A stretch of 64,000 bases of DNA, from contig CM077676.1 of NCBI GenBank assembly GCA_039707655.1, positions 374,236,114-374,300,113 of the forward strand, read 5' to 3'. Positions 32,250 to 44,321 of this stretch are shown here, piece after piece. The DNA is from Elymus sibiricus. Its lineage: Eukaryota; Streptophyta; Magnoliopsida; Poales; Poaceae. Positions within the stretch are counted from its first letter, which is position 1; each line of letters starts with the position of its first letter. Position numbers and translations under genes: made by a program. Below the pieces are notes generated by a model. It made no database searches. It worked only from the letters and a program-made list of their open reading frames with translations, and was not told the DNA's origin.

Positions 32250-33130
32250 GTGTCTCTCTCTCCTCCTCTCCTGGCTGTCTTCCTCCTCGCGACAGAGAGC
32301 GGGAGCGGGCTCGGCCGCCGGCCTAGCCGTCTCCCTGCTGCTTCCCAGGGCCGGCCGGCAAGCGAGAGGGCACCGCCACCCCTCACCGCGCCCAGGGGTA
32401 GCCGTGGGGGAGCGCGAGGTGGCCTGCAGCGCCTCCGCCGCTGGTAAGACTGCGGCGACCGGAGAGCTCCGGCGGGCCATACGGCAAGGTTTCCCGGTCG
32501 AGAGGAGGACGGCGGCGACTCCGCGAGCTCCTGGGGAGGCTCTGGTCGTCGAGGGGAGGGAGGGGAAAGAGCCACGGGCTCGAATTCGAGCCGAGGCCGA
32601 GGCGGACATGGCGACCATGGGAAGAGAGGAGGGAGCTCCTCGAGCTCAAACGACTGGTCGGGACGGAGGCTAGGAGGGAGAGGAGTGGCTGGGTGAGGCG
32701 TGGGTGCTCGGGGAGGGGCTCGGCTGCGGCTTTTATAGCCACCCGAGGCCACCGGATAGGTACGGCCGCTCCGGTGAGCTGGCCGGTGTCTAGAGCTCTC
32801 GGGAGGCGCGGCTGGAAGGTTGCGGCTGGAAGGGGAGTGTCACGGAGGAGTAGGGGAGCTGCGCTGGCGTGCTCGAGGAGCTTCGGCTCGGCCGGATGCG
32901 GCGGCGCATGTGCGGGCACAGTGGTGGAGCAGAGTGCTCGTCGCGGCACGGCGAGGAAGGGGCCGGAGGGGGAAGGAGCTGGAGAGGGAATACGTGGACG
33001 GCGGCAACGTAGTCGGCACTAGGGGACACGCTGCAGCAGCTCGAGTCGTCCTCTCCGACGCGGTGGGCGCGCAGAGCGCTGTACTTGCGTGCAGCTCACG
33101 CAGTCACCACGCGCACTAGCTACTCTGGCG
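32250..33130. other. GC-rich island in the LARD LTR
   Basis: Very GC- and CpG-rich, beginning with a CT-rich stretch. Open frames up to 188 codons exist on both strands. The counterpart is at 39741-40440. No recognisable protein is encoded in any frame. It could be promoter or regulatory sequence, or an old captured gene fragment. Confidence 0.5.
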
Positions 33131-34401
33131 CGAGCCTGTTGGCTGTAGCTTGTCCAACACGTCCCTCGCTCCTCAAATAAGTGAGGGAAGTGGCTAGAAC
33201 CATCTGAGGGGCCCTGATGTGAGAGAAATTAGCAGAAACAGATTTTGACAAGAAACTTAGATGAACTTGTCTGGAGAAATGGCTGGAGGTGTTGAGCTGG
33301 TTCCTTGTCATAATGAAAGGTGGTAGGAAGGAGTAGGTTCTGGAAGAATTTTAAGTCATTTGGACCAGTTTTGTATATACTTCCTTTGTAATGCAAAATT
33401 TGGTACAGAACAGGGATTTTGAAGCTGGGATTAAATGAGCTGAATTTTTGTGGAGGGGGGTTATTTGGATGCATGGAGATACTGGAAAAATTTCAGCTCA
33501 TTTGGAAATGCCAAAGTGGTACTTCCTTCACAAAGCTTTCTGCTGGACAGAAACTAGATGGAATTTTTGGGAGAAATTGGCTTGGCAAAATGATATGAAT
33601 TTTTTGCATGCTCACATCATTTAGGGAAGTTGAGGTCCTGGATTAATTTCAAGATTTTTGAAGCAATATAAAATATAGTTGCCTCACAATCTCAAAATAG
33701 GTCCAGAAACAAGAATTGGATGATGTGCTCAAAATTTGAACTATGGAACTTGGGGTATTGATGGAAATGGTGAAGATATGGATAGGAGAAGCTCCACAAA
33801 TTATTTGAGATTTTTCCTGGCTACCAAAATGGTAGTTCCTTTGGAAAGTGCCCAAAGTGCAATATTGGCTTTAAATAGGAAAATGCAATTTCCCTTATTT
33901 AATTATTGCCAATATTTTTATGAGAGCTCAATATGATCACAAAGAATATCTCCACAAGTTTTCATGAACTTTGGAGATGGATAGATATTTTCCTAGATTT
34001 AATTCCTTTAAACAGCAGAAAAACGAATTAATTTTAAATGAAAAATATTGCAAATGACTTGGCAATATTTTTACATATCCAGGGTTTATAGATATAGGAG
34101 AGACTCTGGGAAAAGTTTGGGAGGCAACAGATCAAAGGAAATTGGGGTTCCTTTGTAACGGAAGGAATTAGGGTTTCCCTTCCGATAACTCGGAAGGTGG
34201 GGTTTCGGCGGCAAAATCCTGAGAATAGGTTTTGGGTGGCAAGATTGAGCTGGAGAGAATCTCTGGTTGGATGAGAGAGACAAGGTTAAGTGACCATCTT
34301 CATATGCCCAAGAGCGAGATAAATTCGATAACACTGAAAAAAAGACGGGAGTCAAATCCCGCGAAGGAAAAAAAACAAGTAGCGAAAACCAGGGTGTTAC
34401 A

Positions 34402-34418
34402 AACCTACCCCCCTTAAG
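34402..34418 (-). other. LARD polypurine tract
   Basis: The minus strand reads CTTAAGGGGGGTAGGTT directly before the 3' LTR. Confidence 0.75.
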
Positions 34419-35629
34419 AAAATCTCGTCCTCGAGATTTCCGGGCTTACCTCCCGGCTAGGGGGACATACCTGTGTGCGACTTGGATCCATCAGTTGTCT
34501 TGTCTTCATTGGTTTGTTCACCTTCCAATTGCCTTTTCTGATGGCTCATGTGCTGTCCTCTCAAATGGCCATATTGAATCCTTCTCTTTCCTATCAGGTG
34601 TACCTTTTGTCCTGGTAGTTTGTTGCCTAGGGTTGGTGGGTAGCGGGTAGTATTAATAGAATAGCTCATTTTTAAGGCTTGGAGCTAGCTGCTTCGGGTT
34701 TTATTGCGATACTTGGTACACTGCCTGCCAAGGGCAAGTCATCTTTGCCTTAATACAGGGCTCATGTGCTCGTATGGCCTAGAGTGACTAGGGATGACTT
34801 TCTTTCAGTCTGACTGTGGGTTCCGTATGAGGTGTTCCCTTCTGTCTCTCGCATTCTGACTTCGTCCTCAGGTGATTCCCAACTAAAATGTCGGGCATGA
34901 TCACAAAGTAATCATAGACGGTAATCTCTTATTCCAATGATCTGATGGCGTCTACGAACCTTCGATGCCGACATGTATGTGCTTTTAGCCATTCTATCTG
35001 AATGTCTTGTTTCCAAGTGAATTCAGACTGCCAAACTTTGTCAATTACTGAGGTGGCTCTGCCATATATAGCCTCTGTAGTCCTTGTTATGACCACTGAG
35101 CTGAGCATAGTATGGCTAACATCCGGTGTATTTTTCTGAGCATAGCCTCTTGTCTTGGTTGAGGGCCCGTATTCATGATGAGTGCGGCAAGCTCACTTGT
35201 AACCGCAAGTTGTGCATTGTTGTGGCCGCATATGCAAGAGTCTGATATGGATTGGTAATATCACCTTATCCATGAAGTTTTACCTTGTTGACCGTCACGG
35301 AAGTTGTTTATCCAAAACTTCTCTATTCCTGAAGGTTCCCGTTTATGGAGCTGTCATGACCGGCCAACACGGCTCCTTGGTCGTATCATAACTTACTCTT
35401 GCATATCTTGTAGGGATTGCTACGTTCATATCCTTCTTTGAAGTGTGGGGCCAATATTTCTCTGGACACAGTCATTCCCGTGTACGAGTGGCTCGCATGA
35501 ACTGATCCCCTGGACTGCATGTTCACAACATATGCAAGGTAGGACGAATCTTTTCGTAACCATTGAGCTCTGAGGCGAACGTGTGTCTGGACTAGTTCGT
35601 GCCTCTGACAAGATTGTTGTGGCCATGAC

Positions 35630-35920
35630 GGCATGCTGAAGAAGGTTGAATACCTTACGCTCGAAGCTTCTACCGGGGTAGTGTGCCGAAGAAGTCTGGG
35701 TATCATACCTCAGAAGCTTTCCCTCATGTGGCTTACTGAGGAAGGTCAGGTGCCTTATGTTGGAAGCTTTCCGCGGTAGCGGGCTGAGGAAGGTTGGAGT
35801 AACGTATCCCAGAAGATTTTCTCCCTGGTGGCGTAGCGAGGAAGATTAAGAGTCTTGTGTTGTAAGCTCCTCCTGATAGCTTGCGGAGGAAGGCTAGGTT
35901 CCTTGTACCAAAAGCCTTGC
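35630..35920 (-). repeat. Array of six units of about 50 bp in the LARD interior
   Basis: The core GA(G/A)GAAG occurs at 35638, 35688, 35738, 35786, 35838 and 35886 (spacing 50, 50, 48, 52, 48). Each unit has GC or GGC before it, (C/T)TT(A/G)(T/C)G or similar in the middle and GAAGCTT or AGAAG.TTT near its end, with CTTCC/GGAAG complements. The even phase and paired motifs suggest a repeated stem structure in the genomic RNA. Confidence 0.72.
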
Positions 35921-37334
35921 ACTGTGATACGCAGTTGGGCCTGTGGCCGGTTCTGGCTTCCTTCCGAAGTACCCGGAATTTACTCATAGCAGAGCCAGAA
36001 CTTGGTACAGGCCATACCTTGACTGAAGATATTCCGTGGGTCATGCACACCGTTAGTCCTTCTGCTGGTCTGATCACTGTTGTTGTAGAGGTTGCATAAC
36101 TGATGCAGACTTTATGTTGCCAATTAATTCGGAATACCCTTTGCATTCAAACCAAGTGTTGCCAGGAGTAAACAGTGGGCAGATAATTCCATTCGGTTTA
36201 ACTGAACTTGAAATTCTCATTGATTCCGGGCAGCCATGCGCTTATCCATATTTCTCGCAAACCTTGTTCACAGTGCCCGGAAATTTGTATATACACTGGT
36301 GAATTCCAAAGTATGAGTTGAAGCTTGTATCAACATACCCGAATTTTATGGTTGCTCTCGACACATTCACATTCTTGCAATATGTCTTCTGTGGATAATA
36401 AATGATTCTTGAGTCCATTGAGAAAAGACTCAAGGTTCATCCTGCTGACTGAAACAATCCTTGTGTCGAGGGCCAAATAACTTGCTCTTACTGGTGTCCC
36501 TTCCCGATAGCTCATCTGGCTGTTCCTTAAATGTGATTTGTTCTGGGGCAAACTCTCTCAGATATATTCTAGCCTTGTTTGTGCCACGCAGAGTCTGCTT
36601 CTGACCCATTCTTCATTCTTGATAGATCTAATGATAATGTTCTAAATCTCGGGCAGTTGGCTCTTACCGAATTTGGATTATTGGGTATTATCCAAGTTGT
36701 ACACTGGTCTTCTTGACAACACTTGCGGATGGATCCAGTCGGAGCAAAAGAGCGGAAACGACAAAAGAAACAAGAACCGCGAAAACCAAAAATACTAAGA
36801 AGGTAAATAAAGCTCAAATTTTGCGGACCTTACACATGTGGCCGAAGATCCACTAGTATAATTAGCCTAGCGCACTCGATGCACCTCTAAGGACTTAGAA
36901 GCAAAACCACACCATGCTCCTGGTAGCAATTGGGGTCAAGCTCCTACTACTTCCTTAGGGAACATCAACTCGATGCATGACCATAGCCAAGGTGGCTTAG
37001 TCAACGATCCTAGAGTTGTCGGGGAAAGATGGAATTTATAAGCGTTTCCCAAAGGAAACTAGATTTAAGGAGAGAAATGCCATGGTAAGCAAGCAAGGTG
37101 GGGATATCTGGTTTACCTAAGGGTTCAAGGCTCGCAGGTCGTTGCCTGGTGCGGACATTTCCCACCGGAGGCAAAGGCCACGAGAGTTGGGGTCTGATGG
37201 AGCCAAAAACCTATGGGGTTGCCTTATGATCAATAGTAGCCGTGCCATTCTGGCAAAGATGGCTGAAACCCATCGGAGCTTTCTACTGATCAAGAGGCAA
37301 TGAAGTCTGGCTAGGGTAACCTACAGTTAGCCTG

Positions 37335-37346
37335 GCTCTGATACCA
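37335..37346 (-). other. LARD primer binding site
   Basis: The minus strand reads TGGTATCAGAGC, the full 12-base complement of the initiator tRNA-Met 3' end, five bases from the 5' LTR end at 37352. Confidence 0.9.
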
Positions 37347-37351
37347 TCCGT

Positions 37352-40300
37352 TGTGGCGCCCCGCCTGAATACCACTGTAGCCAGACGGTTGCCGCACACA
37401 CCAGCCCAGGAAAATCACTCTAGCATGCGCTTTTACAACAAGTATCATGAACACAGACATTTCTATTAATGGGTATATAAGTCTTTACATGATATTTTAC
37501 AAGGGTGATGGCAGCGGAAAAGCTCTATCTAAGGCAGCATGGTCTTGGTGCGGCTCCAATCCATAGGGATCTGACTGGGTTACTCTTCTAGCCCGCGAAC
37601 GCTCTGGCTCCTCGCTAGTGGACGTCGGATCCTTAGGTGAACCTGGCCACATTGAAGGCCGCTGAGTACTTTTGACTGTACTCGCAATCAAACGAAACCA
37701 ACATATGCACCAAGCAAAGCAATCCATGGCATTCAAGCATGCACTTGTTATCTTAACAGTGTTACCTATCAAGTTATGGCAGGATTATGTAGCAAGATTA
37801 ATCATCTAGCAGTATTAATCATCATGTCATAGCAAGATTATCTATCATGATACCTATTGGAGTAAATACAGTAAAGTAAAGCATATCAAGCAAATAATTC
37901 ATACTCCGAATATTCGCATGATCCAATTCGATCCAAAATTGGCGGTCACTTGACTGCTCATCTCATAGCCATCGCATGGCTAACATTCCTACCTCTGGCA
38001 TCATCCGATGCCCATGCCTTTGTACTGCAAGTCAGACAAACATTACCTTTCTCTGGTTCATTATTAACATCATTGGGTTTGTTCCTCCAGGCTCGACGCA
38101 GACCAAATAGTGTGACCTAGTACGAACTGTCCATGACCGAGGACGCGGCTATTCGAATAGATTTACACTCTGCAGAGGGTGCGCACTTTACCCACACTAT
38201 GGAGCTCCTGGCCTCGTACTCCCATTCGGGTGGACCGGTGCTGCTCCAACAAAACTTGTCTATTGCCCGGCACTCTTACGGTCCCACCGACAATCATACC
38301 CTCCCAGGGTCATGTCCTGGGTGGCCCTTGTGTCACCCCATGACACCTGCCACCGTCGTGGCTAACTAAACTGTCCCAAACGGGGACCCATGCGCATATA
38401 ACCAAACTGGGCTCACGGGATTATCGCCGCCTACCGGGCCAGGGTAGCACGCACACATAATCCTCCCTCTTTGGAGGTACCGACAAGAGGCAGAACAATA
38501 GACCAAGTTAGGGTTGTCCCATACCGGCAAATGTGGCTGCACTGATGAGCTCGGTTCGGTGGCACTATGACTCGATCCAGCCGACGGAGGAGGTTGTTAT
38601 CATTAAGTCACATTATTTATTATTGCAATAACAGTAACAAAGCATGATGTAACATTTATGAAAACATAACAACCTATCTCCATACAATATCACAACGAGT
38701 CATTAGTGAAACAATATTTAAATGGCAAGTTATCACTTTACAAGCTCTAGCTGTAAGTTCCGACCATGTGAACCCTTGCATGAAACCGGCAAATAAACCC
38801 GTAGCCACCAGAACGGTCTTTACAACTCAGATCTGGGACGTTACCGGAATAACTCAACCCCGGCTCAAGACGGCTGAAAAGCAGCTCAGAGCATGAGACG
38901 GTGTTGATAAAAAGAGTGTAGTGGTCCCCTAAGACGGCCGAGGAACAGCTCAGAGCATAGGGTCACCCCTACAGAAAGAAATTCAACAGCTGCCCGCGAC
39001 GGCCGAAAAGCAGCTCAGAACATGGCCAGTTGTTGAAAAGAGAACATAAAGTCGGCATCCACCCCGGATAGCCGGAAGCAGCCCAGAATACAGGCGTGGT
39101 GCCGTAACCAAAGAAAGACAGGCAAGGGTTCATTAGCGTCACATACAGCTCACCACTACGCATACGAGCATAAGCATATTAATTTAAACACACAAGAATA
39201 ACATAGAGCAATGCTTTAGGGCACATATCAGATGGTCGGCTTGCCTGGGGGTGGAGGAATACTCCGGGAAGAGGTGCGATCACCTCGCGAAAAAATTCGC
39301 CAGAGGAGATTCCCTCTCGGAGGGGCTGATTGAAGGGCAAGGGCAAAATGGTCATTTTCACAGTGTGGAAACATTATGAAAATGATACCATCGGAACGGG
39401 CTCGACGAACTGAAGACGTGGGCGTTGCATTCACCTGAATCGGAGTTACGGTCGCGACGTTAGGGCCGTTCGTTCGTTAAGCAGATAAACAAACAGAAAA
39501 CTGTTCGTTTCTGTCTTTAACGGGTGAACGTCCCCTAAATAGCCACTTCGGCCGCGGCTGAGAAAATGAAGGCGTATTTCAGCGATTACGCTTTCACTGT
39601 AACAAAAACATATTTCTCACTGAAACTGCGGCTGGATGCGCTTTATTAAGCGAGAAACGCATTTGTGAAAATGCGTTTTCACTTAACGGTCAACGGGTCC
39701 CGCCTGGTCAGCGCTGGGACACTTACGCACGGGGCCCACCGTGTCTCTCTCTCCTCCTCTCCTGGCTGTCTTCCTCCTCGCGACAGGGAGCGGGAGCGGG
39801 CTCGGCCGCCGGCCTAGCCGTCGCCCTGCTGCTTCCCAGGGCCAGCCAGCAAGCGAGAGGGCACCGCCACCCCTCACTGCGCCCAGGGGTGGCCGTGGGG
39901 GAGCGCGAGGTGGCCTGCAGTGCCTCCGCCGCTGGTAGGACTGCGGCGACCGAAGAGCTCCGGCGAGCCATACGGCAAGGTTCCCCGGTCGAGAGGAGGA
40001 CGGCGGCGACTCCGCAAGCTCCTGGGAAGGCTCTGGTCGCCGAGGGGAGGGAGGGGAAAGAGCCACGGGCTCGAATTCGAGCCGAGGTCGAGGCGGACAT
40101 GGCGACCGTGGGAAGAGAGGAGGGAGCTCCTCGAGCTGAAACGACTGGTCGGGACGGAGGCTAGGAGGGAGAGGAGTGGTTGGGTGAGGTGTGGGTGCTC
40201 GAGGAGGGGCTCGGCGAGGAAGGGGCCGGAGGGGGAAGGAGCTGCAGAGGGAATACGTGGACGGCGGCGACGTAGTTGGCACTAGGGGACACGCTGCAGC

Positions 40301-41663
40301 AGCTCGAGCCGTCCTGTCCGACGCGGTGGGCGCGCAGAGCGTTGTACTTGCGTGCAGCTCACGCGGTCACCACGCGCACTAGCTGCTCTGGCGCGCGCCT
40401 GACGGCCGTAGCTTGTCCAACACGTCCCTCGCTGCTCAAATAAGTGAGGGAAGTGGCTAGAACCATCTGGGGGGGCCCTGATGTGAGAGAAATTAGCAGA
40501 AACAGATTTTGACAAGAAACTTAGATGGACTTGTCTGGAGAAATGGTTGGAGGTGTTGAGCTGGTTCCTTGTCATAATGAAAGTTGGTAGGAAGGAGTAG
40601 GTTCTGGAAGAATTTTAAGTCATTTGGACCAATTTTGCATATACTTCCTTTGTAATGCAAAATTTGGTACAGAACAGGGATTTTGAAGCTGGGATTAAAT
40701 GAGCTGAATTTTTGTGGAGGGGGGTTATTTGGATGCATGGAGATACTGGAAAATTTTCAGCTCATTTGGAAATGCCAAAGTGGTACTTCCTTCACAAAGC
40801 TTTCTGCTGGACAGAAACTAGATGGAATTTTTGGGAGAAATTGGCTTGGCAAAATGATATGAATTTTTGCATGCTCACATCATTTAGGGAAGTTGAGGTC
40901 CTGGATTAATTTCAAGATTTTTGAAGCAATATAAAATATAGTTGCCTCACAATCTCAAAATAGGTCCAGAAACAAGAATTGGATGATGTGCTCAAAATTT
41001 GAACTATGGAACTTGGGTTATTGATGGAAATGGTGAAGATATGGATAGGAGAAGCTCCACAAATTATTTGGGATTTTTCCTGGCTACCAAAATGGTAGTT
41101 CCTTTGGAAAGTGCCCAAAGTGCAATATTGGCTTTAAATAGGAAAATGCACTTTCCCTTATTTAATTATTGCCAATATTTTTATGAGAGCTCAATATGAT
41201 CACAAAGAATATCTCCACAAGTTTTAATGAACTTTGGAGATGGATAGATATTTTCCTGGATTTAATTCCTTTAAACAGCAAAAAAAGGAATTAATTTTAA
41301 ATGAACAATATTGCAAATGACTTGGCAATATTTTTACATATCCAGGGTTTATAGATATAGGAGAGACTCTGGGAAAAGTTTGGGAGGCAACAGATCAAAG
41401 GAAAGTGGGGTTCCTTTGTATTGGAAGGAATTAGGGTTTCCCTTCCGATAACTCGGAAGGTGGGGTTTCGGCGGCAAAATCCTGAGAATAGGTTTTGGGT
41501 GGCAAGATTGAGCTGGAGAGAATCTCTGGTTGGATGAGAGAGACAAGGCTAAGTGACCATCTTCATATGCCCAAGAGCGAGAAAAACCCGATAACCCCGA
41601 AAATATGACGGGAGTCAAATCCCGCGAAGGAAAAAAAACAAGGAGCGAAAACCAGGGTGTTGT
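37352..41663 (-). repeat. LARD 5' LTR (right copy)
   Basis: Starts TGTGGCGCCCCGCC and ends GGTGTTGTA, so its terminal ACA has mutated. It lacks 228 bp relative to the left LTR at 40217-40223, with CGGC at both deletion borders, and this accounts for nearly the whole length difference. Confidence 0.88.
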
Positions 41664-42879
41664 AGGCGGCATCTATCGTCGTCTGGCCAGACACATGTGA
41701 CTACGTCACGGGGATGCCAGAACACAATAACGAGAAAGAAGAACAAAACCGGTAACGAGGATTTCGGTATAGTGAGCATGGTGATCACTCAGGAGGATGC
41801 CGATGCATCCCGGGTTTTTTGAAGTATCGCGAAGCAAAGGGAACATAGCATGATAGCCAAAGGTTCACTCAAATATCATTCATGTGCTCATAGGGGTCGA
41901 TATGGACGTCCATGGTTCCGCTGTCGGTCATTAAATGAACGTTTTCGTTCATGTCTATGAGTTACCGAACCTATGGGGTCACAAGCTTAAGGCAATCACG
42001 ATCTACTGAGTGTCATAAGGACGGGAGTGATGAGAATATATTTGTGGAATTGTTTCATTAATATTCGGAATAGTTCCGAGAGGATCTAGAAGCGTTTCGG
42101 GGTCACCGGAAGGGTTTCGATGAATATCGGGTAATACCGGGTAGTACCAATAAATAATATATAGGTGGAAAATGTTTCTGGGGATGTTAGAATATATATA
42201 AAATGGTCTGAAAGTATTTAGAACTATTTTATATTTAATTTAATATCAACGGGCCTAAAAAGGCCAAGAGGTGGAAGTCATCTTGGGCCACAAGGGCCCA
42301 AGAGGGGAGGAGCCCCTTCCTATAAGGAAGGAGGCCGAATTGGGAGGGGGAGGAGTCAGACTCCTCCTCCCCTTGGCCGGCGCACCAAAGGGGAAACTTT
42401 CCCCCCTTGGTGGCAGCCCTCCCTCTCCCTTGTATCCTATATATACTTGAGGCTTGGTGCTCTTTTGGACACACAAGTTTTGGAGCCTCCTCTTGTTCTT
42501 CTAGTTCTAGTTCTAGTTGGTCCTAGTTGACTAATTAGAGCTAGGATAATCCTCTTTTCCTCATAATTAGAAGCTCCGTGTGGTTCTAATCTCCTCCCTC
42601 TAATTCTCCGGTGACAATTAGCTCTGGACGGCGAAGCGCTGCCGGATCGTGAAGGCTGCACGCTTGGAACCAAGTAGAGAGGCCGTGCTTTCGGTCTTCG
42701 GTTCGAGGGATCGTTCATCAACGGTTCGAGGGACTCCAAGTACGATCTAATCGACACGTTCTTCTTGCGCTGCAACTCAGTGACGTTAACGATCATGATC
42801 CCAACCCGTTATGCATCTTCATATTGATCTTGGGTGTGCGTAGGCGTAATTTTTTTGTTTTCTACTACGTTTCCCAACA
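41664..42879 (+). repeat. Copia 5' LTR, part 2
   Basis: Continues the LTR after the duplicated GGCGG and ends TTTCCCAACA at 42879. It contains a TATATATAC element (42439-42447) and the transcribed-region motif TTGGAGCCTCCTCTTG. It matches 62553-63667 closely. Confidence 0.9.
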
Positions 42880-42880
42880 G

Positions 42881-42893
42881 TGGCATCAAGAGC
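42881..42893 (+). other. Copia primer binding site
   Basis: TGGCATCAAGAGC, one base after the LTR. It resembles the initiator tRNA-Met site of Angela-like elements with changes. Confidence 0.75.
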
Positions 42894-43622
42894 AGTTATA
42901 TGAGTAGGTGCAGGTTGCAATCTAGATCACATGTGATTGTGAGGGTTGATGTTCTTGCTATGCGTCCCTCGAGTGTTGCTTTGGTTCAATTCATCGACGG
43001 CATGGTGTCGCTTTTCACAAGCTTCTGACAATCGATTAGCTCTGGCTGTCGACGATCTGCTAATAGTTCCTTGGGCTTCACCATAATTGAGAATAGTGAA
43101 CCGTCGCATACACAAGAGGGTGCCGAAGATGGATGATCTTCTAGGGGGTCCCGCATATTTGATGAAGTTTAGTGTGGGGGACGAGACTTTCAATTAAGTC
43201 TCTTCTTTCACACACCCCAAAACTTAATCTAGTATCAAGAATCATCGCCTATATTGTGGATGTAGGTAGCTAGTATTATTTGTTAAAACTGGTTAACCAT
43301 GTAACTAAAATTTTGCTAAAACCGATTAGAGGACGTCTAACTTGGTTTTGCAGGGTATGCATATGATGTGGTATAGCCTTCGTCATGATAATGAGTTTAT
43401 GTATGAGATGGTTATATGTTGTAATGTTAAGTGGCCTATGTGTCACGGCATGATGGCTAGAGCCACGAGATAGCCACGTTAATGTAAACATCATAGAGAT
43501 AGCCTACAGGTTACAGGTGATGATGGCAAAACATACACGGAGGACCCCGATGTGGAGAAGGTGTACTAGGCGTGGGACGAGGAGCTATAATTTCGTGCTA
43601 CGGCGGAATTTCTGAATTTGGT

Positions 43623-43730
43623 GCCATGGCAACGTTTTCTGAAACGGCCGCCACAGCAACGTTTTCTGAAATTGCCGCCACGGCACCGTTTTTTTAAACG
43701 GTTGCCACGGCAACGAAATATTGGCCGTCA
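43623..43730 (+). repeat. 27-bp tandem repeat, four units, in the Copia leader
   Basis: GCCA(T/C)(G/A)GCA(A/C)CG starts at 43623, 43650, 43677 and 43704, exactly 27 bases apart, each followed by TTTTCTGAAA or a decayed form. It lies in the 1.4 kb leader between the primer site and gag. Confidence 0.82.
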
Positions 43731-44321
43731 CGATGCTTCAACATGAGTTTGAAGGTGATCATGGAGAATTCTCGGCGCCCAGGGCTATACTATATCATGC
43801 TTTTATGAATTGCCTGAGATGTTTATCCCTTTGTTGTTTGCACCCTTTGATTGCGCAGTAGTCAATTATTAGGGTGATCTCTCACAGTTAAAATCAAGTT
43901 AAAAGGTGCTCTTCCTAGTGTTGCAACCGTCTATAACACGTAACGTTCCGGAGTGTGTCATGTCCACATGAGTACAAACGGGACGTGAGGTGTAAGACGA
44001 AACTGGTCAGACCATGTTGGCAGATAGCACTCGGTTATCTTGAAGTTCTAGTAGAATCATTCTGAGCTCGGAGCATGAAGCATCGAAAGATGAACAAGAG
44101 TCATATGGTGATATGATCAGCAATAGTTTGCCCACCGGTCAAAATTCTCATCATCAGTGACGTCCACATCAATGACTGAGAACTAGATTTGGATATTGAA
44201 TCACTCACTATTAATTATGGGAGATATTAATTTGAGTGGGAGTGCACTTTATGTTTAAACACTAGCGCAAATTTAATTATGAAAATGTCTAAATGAGTTC
44301 TGTGTCTATCGTTGTATATCA

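Larger units (their letters stand above)
29861..34401 (-). repeat. LARD 3' LTR (left copy)
   Basis: Plus-strand start TGTGGCGCCCCGCC and end GGTGTTACA; the element-sense start is TGTAACACCCTGGTTTTCGC. It keeps a 228-bp segment (32725-32952) that the other LTR has lost. It includes a 64-69 bp repeat array and a GC-rich island. Confidence 0.88.
34402..37351 (-). other. LARD internal domain, non-coding
   Basis: 2950 bp with short open frames only. It begins on the plus strand with the polypurine tract complement and ends with the primer site. The middle holds a regular array of about 50-bp units (35630-35920). Conserved RNA structure has been proposed for LARD interiors, and this array is a candidate. 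Confidence 0.75.
29861..41663 (-). mobile_element. LARD: long-LTR, non-coding retrotransposon derivative
   Basis: Target duplication GGCGG at 29856-29860 and 41664-41668. The LTRs are 4541 and 4312 bp and the internal domain is 2950 bp with no gag, protease, reverse transcriptase or integrase motif. A primer site at 37335-37346 and a polypurine tract near 34402-34418 show that the element runs on the minus strand. The 5' LTR is therefore the right one. LTR length and an empty, structured interior fit the LARD class known from barley and wheat (Sukkula-like elements), which must use proteins from other elements. In the first 165 aligned LTR bases I count 4 differences, all transitions, so insertion is fairly recent. 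The family name is an inference. Confidence 0.85.

Noticed and set aside
32152..33119. Several open frames of 100-188 codons in the LARD LTR, again at 39683-40575
   Set aside because: They lie on both strands of a GC-rich island inside an LTR, differ between the two LTR copies, and match no retroelement or host protein I know.
35630..35920. LARD array, the 63-bp array at 9593 and the 27-bp array at 43623 as CRISPR
   Set aside because: Plant retroelement or intergenic context, no constant repeat with unique spacers, no cas genes.
37335..37346. tRNA-like matches at 37335, 42881 and 62041
   Set aside because: They are short primer binding sites next to LTRs, not tRNA genes.
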